Positions 51,701-61,595 of a stretch of 64,000 bases of DNA are shown piece after piece; the first letter of the stretch is position 1, and the number at the start of each line of letters is the position of its first letter. The notes below the pieces were generated by a model, which did no database searches, had not been told where the DNA came from, and was given only the letters and a program-made list of their open reading frames with translations. This DNA is from Enoplolaimus lenunculus (taxonomy: Eukaryota; Nematoda; Enoplea; Enoplida; Thoracostomopsidae). The position numbers and the translations under genes are program-made. The DNA lies in NCBI GenBank assembly GCA_030248215.1, contig JASANG010002537.1, positions 124,001 through 188,000 of the forward strand, written 5' to 3'.

Positions 51701-54700
51701 CATCTAATTGGCACAAGACTGCTTTAGTTTAGTAATTAAATACAATACATACTTTATTGAAGGATTGGGATCTGAAAGTAATAACAACAACGCCAGCTTC
51801 GAAAATGAAACAATATTTTGGTCTTCAAGCGAACAAGAATCCCTGAAAAATTAATAGTACAATGGTCAAATCCTAAGCAAATAAGTGTACACGTCTTAAG
51901 TACATATCAGAGGCAGCACGAGCTTTCAGTAATAATTAACATTTACGTGATCAACACTTAGAACATAGTTGCTCGTAAAGCCTTCGTAAGTTTGTTGTAA
52001 CTTCGGATATATCGTTCTACAACAATTTGCCCGTATGCCTGTTAATATTCTGAAAAATCAGGTGCAGAATTTTTTGCCAATCAAAACTGACTATAAAAAG
52101 ATGTCTGAACAACCCTTGTTTCTCTTTCAAACGAAACGAGCCTCACTTGAAGCGGTCGTATATCAGCGAAAATATCTTCAAACATGCCACACGACAGCGA
52201 GAAGAGCGATGATTGACGTTTTTCATTAAAGCTGGTAATAATTCAGTAACTTGTTGTTGATTCAGCTTTGCAACAATCCTTTGCGCAATGTCCAAACACA
52301 ATGATTGCACTGCAGTATTTCTATAAAAAATATTAAAATATTTTTGCATTTCGCTGACAAAGCACGAAACAAAATTAAATACCTACATACACATTTTGGG
52401 AGCATTTGTTCAACAAAAGTATTGCCATTATGCAAATATACTTCCGCCTAAACCTTTTTTCTTAAAATGAATAACAATTTAATTTAATGCCAAATAATCT
52501 GAAATTGTAAATAACAGAAATCGTTCAATAAACTAAGTCAACAACAAAGTGACGTTTTGCAGCCCTTTAAAACAGTATTGAAAATTCAGATCTATCAATC
52601 CAAAGAATGTAGAGCATAATAGAGAAAACTCCAATAATTACCTGGTCGTAAGCAACTGCAGAAAATTTTTATTTTTTAGTTCTCGGTAGACGTCTGGCCG
52701 CAAATCTAAAAGTCGATCAATACAGTTGCCAATGCATTCCAGTGCCTGCAGTTTGACATCGATTCTTCCTCGCACTAACATCACAAGCACGTCATCAATA
52801 TAGCTGAAATGCAATTTATTATAAATTCCACAAACGAGTAAACACATGTGTGGGTGCAGCAATAACCAAGCATTAGTATGCACAGCAAAATTTAGTCTTA
52901 AAATGATATAATAAATGCATTCATTGTTTAGAGCAAAAATTAAAATTTAGAGCCCAAAACATGCCTAGCTAATCAAAACCAAGTGCTACGAACGCGCTTG
53001 CTTGCATGGAACATTATACACTAACGTTATAAGTAATACTAAGTTTCTTGTTTATATTATACTTTGTGAGGCCAATTCCATAACAAAAAGCATACTTCGA
53101 AAAAACGTAGCACATATAAGAATAATTCTCGTGCACTAAGGTGTGTACAACTACTTATTCGCTTATATTCAGTCAAAAAGTGATAAATACACACTCATGT
53201 GTTCGGACCTGTCTATTACTCGACAGAAATGTCTACAAATGCAGTTGAGAACAATTAAAAACTCCAGTTTTCCTTTTCCTCCAATTCGGCAGGAGTCAAT
53301 CGCTGAATAAGCACATTTCAATGCACGCTAAAATATTAAAAATGTTAAAACATGACCACGAGCATGTTGTCTTCAACACAAAATTTAACAAATTCATAAA
53401 ATTTCAGATTCCAAATCCAGCAACACCTGCTTATACAACACAAAATCTAAAAATCACTAGAAAGTTTTTTAGTCCAACGTAGGCTAACAAAACAAATTTT
53501 CCTCAATTTTGACAAATCTGCGTCAATGATGCAACTGTTTATTCAACACAAAATCTAAAAATCACAAGAAAGTTTTTAGTCCAACCTAGACTAACACAAC
53601 AAATTTTCGTCTACTTTGACTAATTCGCGTCAACTGATGAATTCAAAAATTCGGCACGAAATGAATAAAAGTTGCAAGTTCGCTTCTAGTACCTCTTTTA
53701 GTTCGTTTGATTCCTCGCTAGATTGCAAATGTTCCAAACATACTCCCATCACTTCTGCTGCTGTTGCATAATGCTCGCGATATTTCTGTTTCACATGACA
53801 ACCAATCCTCTCAATCAAGCTGAAACACGAAATGAGCACTAACTTGTATATAAATTGGGGTACCACACAAATACATTTATTAACTTCTGGCGTTCGGCTG
53901 TCCCAAACATTGTATGTTTTGTTCCCGAGGGTCAAAAGGTGGATGTCCGTCCGTTCGTCCAACCAACAAAAATCTTAGGAACCGCTGAAGCGATTTTGAT
54001 AACGAGCTTCGCTCAATACGTGTTGTCATATTACACTGGTTATGCGGTGTCATACCCATGTCAATTCGTTTGCGTTGCAGTACGTTTCCGGATGATATCG
54101 AATAGCATTAAAATAGTTAAAAAGTACAGTACAACCCTCGATCTTGTCGGCATTATTCTGTGTAAATTGAACATCTTCGATTAGAAATTATAACATTGCC
54201 ATAATATTCGCAGTGTGCTAGCTGAGCACTGATATTTCTTCAAAGAAAATATACAAAACCATACTTAATTAGCTGATTATCCGCAGGGTTAATTTTATAT
54301 GACAGAAATAGTCCAATTGCGCGTATGATAGTCGTACACATTTGAGGCGTTTCGCAAACTGTTTGACTCTTGCCGTCACAGAGCGCTCGAAGTATCTGGC
54401 TAAAGCAATAACAAACAAAATCAAAAAGAACTTTTAAAATGGAATCATTATATTCAAAAACCCGTGCCAGAGTAGTTCTGGCCTACTTATTAACTGGTCC
54501 ATTTTACCGACTGCATTACCATTGATTTGATTGATCAATGTCTGTGCTGAATTAACTGTACCAGTGCTTAAAGCATTATTGCGTCTTAACCATAAAAACA
54601 CGATATCTTGGCGTTTACCGATCGGCTTTATAATCATAACAAGTGGCATATCGTTAACAGTTTAAAATTACAATCTCTGTAGTGACTTAATGTAAAGATA

Positions 54701-57700
54701 AAAGAAGTAAAACGTCTGCAAAGAAAACGCTTTTCTGAATATACCCTGACAAACTGATTTCTAACAGAAGCTGTGACCATGCTTGCACAACGGTTTGCAA
54801 CAAAATCAAATTTCGTTTTGTAATTTGACGATCAGCACATGGCACGTTGTCGACAATAAAACTAACAACTTCGCGAGTCAAAATACCATTAGAGGACTAA
54901 ACGCAAAAAATAGCACAATTTGTGGCACATATCAAACAATTAAAGTTCACTAATAACTAAGATATTAACCTGCGTTGAATTTATTTGTTTCTATTTTGGT
55001 CTAAACACTAAGGTTAATGAACTTCGTTTAATCCGAAACTAAATATATACAATATCACAGTTAAACCATACAAGTTACGTCCAAGACCGTACAGTAATAG
55101 TGTTAATCGTTCTCATTCGTTTACTGATAACAGTACCGTTTGCGCGCAAGTTATAATAAAAATAATCACGTCAATGGGTTTGGTTTCGCTCCACATCAAT
55201 AGAGTAATAATAGTTTCAATGTACAATCTGTTAAGTCCAGGATTTGTCGTTCCTCCACTTGTAAGGAAACACAGAAGCGGCCCCATCCAAGTCGAACAAT
55301 AAGGTGCAAATTCCTAAAACACAACAATAATTGATCAGTCAGTTTGCCTTTCGAAATCACTAACGTAAACGACCATGAAACTAGAAACTCCGAATTGTAA
55401 AGTTCAAAAAATGGTTTTTAAAATTAGAGATGGTGTAAATCTTCACTGCTCTTTATTAAATCAACAGTCGTTCTACAGTGCATACCTAAGTCATTTGTAC
55501 TGTAGGAGTTAAACATACATTTGCAAGATTATTCACGACTCGAACCAAAAGCAAACGAACATTTTTCGATGTCTTACAGCCACTAGTTAAACAAGTGTCT
55601 TCCACTAACCGCTGCATTTCGCACATCCATTTCGAAACGTTATGGTCTACCTGGAACGAAACACAAACTATGCAATGAGCTTAGATCACTCAAATACTAT
55701 AATGTTGCAGCAGCATTATTTACCATTCTCTAAACTATAAGTAGCCAGCGTTTGACGCAAACAGAACACCTAAGAAAATACAAAATGTTTAATCTGACCA
55801 ACCATAATAAGCAATGGTTGGGTTTCTTAAACTAAGTAAGTACTTCAAAATCGGCATTAATATGTTTTTGTTTAAAAATTAAGAATTTCATATAATTTAA
55901 TGACATAAGTATAGTATTGTCGTTATTTAAGAAAGATTTCAGAAACCCAATCAAAATGTCATTATCAATACAAATCACAACGCATTGCAAGATTCGCTTG
56001 CCTGTGGCTGTTCATTAATATCTTTTTCAAATATATGTCGAATGACACGACTTAGAGTTGAGACACAAGGATGTGCCCCTAGTTCGTCAGAATCCAAAAT
56101 ATTGGAATCTTGTTCGGATAAGCCTGTTTCGCGGCCGACCTGAAATTGAATAAATTGGAAAACTCAAATAGAAAAATTGAGGCATGGCCGTTTTTCCCAG
56201 AACAAATCTCATGGTACTGTCGTAAAACCACATCCCACAATGTTGTCCTCAAATGGAACAAAACACATTCCTGACAGACACAGAATATACAAGTTCTTAA
56301 GCTAATAACTGCACAGTATGTACCTCTGCTTCTCTGGCTCCATTTTTGTCCACATTCCGTTCGCATTCTCTCCCGTTCATATCTTTAGCGGTGCGAGTTC
56401 TGGCTTCAGCATCCGGTTGATGAGAAGACGTTGTAAAATCAAAATTACCGGCAATAACATGCGAAGATATCATCAATGATTGACTTGACAAAGAACTATC
56501 ATTCAAATACTGTGACGACATGAAACGTAGCGTTGTACGCTTTGACATGCTATCGGAACGAGCCATACCAGTTTCGCGATTGCTGTCTGAGCTCAGATTT
56601 GAATATAGACTACGAATCGCGTACATACGGTGTTGATCAGATTTGTACTTAAAACATTTCCAAATTACACCTGATTTGTAAAAAAACATTGTTCGTAGTT
56701 TCTTTGTCTTAGAATCCATTATATGCTGAATATTAGCCGTGGGAGGGTTGCGTTATACAAAAATTTTAAAGGAGGAAGTGCGGTTCTTGGGTTACCAACT
56801 AGATAGATACACAAAACCCCTGGACAAAAATCCCAGATGATGGTTTTACCACTAAACACGCTTTGCTACGCCCTTGTTATTAGCTTGACGCAATCGATAT
56901 TCGACAAGCACAAGTAATCAAATAATTTACCTCGCTGCTTTCCGAAAAATCATATTGCTTCCCTGGATCGACAATTCCATTTAGAACCTGTAGATAAGTA
57001 AAACAACGACTAAAAACTATAAGTAAACAAAGAATTAAGTTTGTATGATACAAAAATGTTACCAACCAATGCTGATTCATTCAAAATTAAACATATGGGT
57101 TATAACTTCATGCTTGGTTAGTATACTGCAAACGTCTAGAACAAAAACAAGATCGTTACGGCTATGATGTATAACAAACATGGTTGTCTCATTACAGCCT
57201 CATTTAAAGACGTTGTCTACATGATAACAATCCTATTCAGAGCTATATAGCTTATAACCAACTGCATACCGTAAACATATGCTGTTTATGCCTCTACATG
57301 AAAATGCCACTTACATTTTCCAAAAATAGCAACGAATAGTAAACTTTGGCGTTTGTTTGCGTTGCAATCAATAAAGCTGACGCACAGTTATACGAAGCAC
57401 AACGAAAATTGAGCCAATTCGATCCTATGCGTAAGCTGTAAAGCTTGAAAATATCGCGACAAATCCTACAAATAAAACATAGTGAAAATCTAACAACAAA
57501 CCGCAGTTATGACGGCGCGTTATTTACGTTCCTATTTTCGTACATACTTCTACTAAGATACCAGTTATAGTTGTTATAACAGCAAAGAATAATAATAATA
57601 ATGACGACGACGACGACGACGGCAACAGCAACAATAACAACAACAACAATAACAACAACAACAACAGCCACAACAACAACAGCCACAATAATAATAATAA

Positions 57701-60700
57701 TAATCATAATAATAATATTCAAAAACCATATTTAATTGAATACATCATGCATGCCACTCTTAGGGTGGCGAAACACATCTAGGCAACGTTAGTGCTCTGC
57801 GCGCGTTTGGAAACCGGTACAATCCAACCGCCACACGAAAGAAATTGTTCGTGGCTATACATCAAATCAACTCACTAGCTATCATTCCAGTGTCTTACTT
57901 AACAATTGTCGAAATAAAAACGACCCCTGCCGTTTCATTCTGCTTCAGAGAAACACTTAGTTGATTCACAAATTCGTGCGCAATGGATTTCCGAATGTCC
58001 GCTTGATCAATGCAGGTGAACAAAAGTTCCAATAAGTGCATACAACTTGTTTTCATCATTAACTGTTCGTCCACAAAGTTCTATAAAAATTTAATCAACA
58101 CAATATTTGCCATCGAAACATTATGAATTTTAGAAAACAACCTGATTTGCCCTGCGTACGCAAAAGGTTTGCACCAATGAATGAATGGCCTTGAATATGG
58201 TTCAAGTAATAATGCATAAAATTTGCAGCAGTGCATAACAGGCACGGCTGTAGTCTCGGTCAAAACCCGAGACCCGAAACCCAACTACCAAGATCGAGAC
58301 TACTGGCCTCGAAAAAAGTTTTAAATGTATTTTTCGTACCACTTTCTTGTTTTATCGTAACAAATTGTTGTATCTGCTTCGAACTGTGAGTAAATTTACA
58401 GTATTAAACTAATCAGCCATTAAAATTTTTTATTTGTTTTATTCAAAACTTATCAATATGTAGTTTCATAAGAAAAATCAGTTGGTTAGTATTAAGAGCA
58501 AGTAAAACCATGTTACTGAGGACAATTTATTTTTAAAATGCAAGTACAAACAATTTTTGCTCGCACACCATTCTTTAAGGTTACCGTAAAACAACTTGAT
58601 AACTTACGTCATTCAATGGTTCTTCAACGATTCGAATGATAGTTCCAATGTTGAGCATAAAAAACGCTCTGACCTGGTTTGCGTCTAAATTGCTCAAAAG
58701 CGGCAATACTATGGATAGAAAAACCCGACGACGAAATTCGACATTGAATTGGCCAGACCGATCAAAAAAAATATCAGTCGGAATGTGGAGCAGAGACCGT
58801 CCATCAGATGCTGAAGCGCTGAAAAGTGAAAAATCCCGCTACGGCGCTATGCTAAAATGAAACCGGTACACTAAAATAACGAAAAACATTAACGGTTCAA
58901 AACATTCACATACATTCAATGATACGCTCTCATTTACACAATATTATACTAGGGCTTTGGGATGAGAACCATTTAAGATGTTTGTCCAGTAGCAAGAAAC
59001 TTTCTTAGAAAGTTTTATGTAACCTGACTACTTTCCAAAACTTCGGCTACGAGTCAGCTTAAATCCACTCAAAACACAGCGCTGTTCAAAACCCGTTAAG
59101 ATCAAATAAATACAGAAAGATGAATCATTTCATGTTCTAAACATTGCCGAACAACAATAGAACATGCCCTTGTCGACTACAGACATCTTTGGCAGCTTAA
59201 CCATTTTACTCGCAAACACATTCATAACAAACGATTCAAAACAGACTTCAGCTCAAAAATTTGCGACCACGTCCAAAGTCCTTACTGAGCATCAATCTGT
59301 ATTCTACCTTTTTGCTACATCTACTATCGCTACAACCACAGAATCGACCCACAAAAACGCCGGATCGCGTCCAATTAGAGGTATAATGCAGTCAAGCAAT
59401 ATCGAAGTATGCGTCAATTTGAACGCACTAAGCAACACAGATACCGCCTCACGAAACTGTGTTAGTTCAACAGATTCAGGTTCAAGTTCAGCTGAACGAA
59501 TTGGAAAGCGATTGATAAAGAATGACTGAAGCCGCGTACGAACTTTGGCAACAACTGCTGCAGTAGATAGTACAGATGAGCTGCGAGGAATTACAACAGA
59601 CATCAGTTCGAGTAGTTTGATCTACAACACGTCATACAAAACGTGGTCTACTTAATTAAGTTTGATGGAATAGCGGATCACCGAACAACACTTTGAGCTG
59701 CGTAATATTACAAATACTTAACATCAATATATAAGACATAAGCAGGTGAGATGTGTGAAACGACTGTACACAAGAGTTCTGTTCAAGTTGTTTAATCTAG
59801 TGTTTCACCTGTATCAAGTTGTCCACAAAAATACTCAAAAATAGGTACATTTTTGCCACATGAAATATTCCTAAGGCAAATAAATACATATGATAATAAG
59901 TAAAACAAAATCAATGTACTAAGATATTTAGAAAATGATCCAATATTTATTTAACTGCATACATATTTGCCTAGTGTCCCGTGTTGTTACGTTTTCAAAT
60001 AATACATTATGTAGCACAATTTCCCGAACACTGCACTATAAAAACAACCAAAGCTAAGCAGCCTCCATGCACTGCGAACAAAAATAGAATTTTTATTTTC
60101 ACTCAACAACGGTGATAAGTACCGTGCTCACCTTTAAATGCATTTCAGTATATGAAGCTTCCAATAACGTTAAATACGATTCAACAATTTCCTCGTACTT
60201 TTCAGACTGGATAACCGCCTTAAAATATTAAGCTTTAAAACAAAAATAAGTGCCTACAGCCAACGTCCTAACGACTATACAAATTCAGTGACAGTCTACA
60301 AATCTCATGTTAAAATATGTTACACAAGAATGAACAAAACATACGTTCACTTTTGCTATGCTAAAAAATAGAAAAAGCAATTACTTAAAAATTGAAGCAA
60401 GTACCTTTGAATCAATTAAACACAAATGGGTCATCAACTCAATAACGATCAACGTATCTTCGCTTGAGATATTCTGATTCGAACAATAGGCGCTAAACCG
60501 AGTGGGCCAATTACGAAAAACTTCAAGCACAAATTTTGATCCCAGTCTGAAATAAAATTGTGGACTAACACAAACCTATGCAGGGACCAAAATTGTGAAC
60601 AACTGGCACCAAACCAGATATCGCGCTTCATGTGACGAAACCGATCCAGTCAGCATCGTTACTAGACCAGTTATTTAACGGAACCAATGTTTTCATTCAA

Positions 60701-61506
60701 AACAAACATCACCTTTTCCTAATTTCACAGCGCTTTAACATGTATTGAGCAACACATACAAACGTCTGAGCAAGCAACCCAGCTAGATTAGTGGACCATT
60801 CACGGCACATCGCTTCGACATAAATCGCTGGCTTTGATAGAATTTCCATACACATAAAGTCTGACAGATTTTCCATGAACAGTTCGCGACGAGTGACAGT
60901 ATTGCCGTTTTCAAGAGACACGGGACTTATGTCTTGCAAAGTATCAATGATAAACATTATCTATAAAGCAAAAACACCAATAGTTTGAATACAGATCCGT
61001 TCCGTTAAGCGACAATAGAAATATGAAATGATTAACTTTCTGATAATATCACAGAACATCTGGACTGTTAGAAGCGTAATGCAATATTGAAATAGTAAGG
61101 TTCTAGCTGTTTTCAAAATCTGCTGAAGCTAATCTGTCTGAAGAATAACCGGGACTGCAATTCGAATTCCAATTTTAGTCCTACTTGTTGTGATACATTG
61201 CATAACAATTCTGTATTATTTATCTATTAAATTGCTTTCGATGAGTTAACTTATCAATAATTGATTCTAGTTTAGCTTTACAGAACCCAAATCATCACCA
61301 ATTTGTTCATGCGACGTTTTTAAAAATTACTGTTGCCAGTCAATGGACACCCTAAATGAATATTATATTTGTCAACACAAATTATCCGTACTACAGTTGC
61401 AAAATTTCAAGTTCCGATTCCTATACCGGTATCAATTTGCTGTTCCGATTCCGTTTCCGGTATAATCCAGTAGGTTTTGCACCCTGATAATAATCATAAC
61501 AATTAT

Positions 61507-61542
<36 letters not shown>

Positions 61543-61564
61543 AATAATAATAATAATAATAATA

Positions 61565-61595
<31 letters not shown>

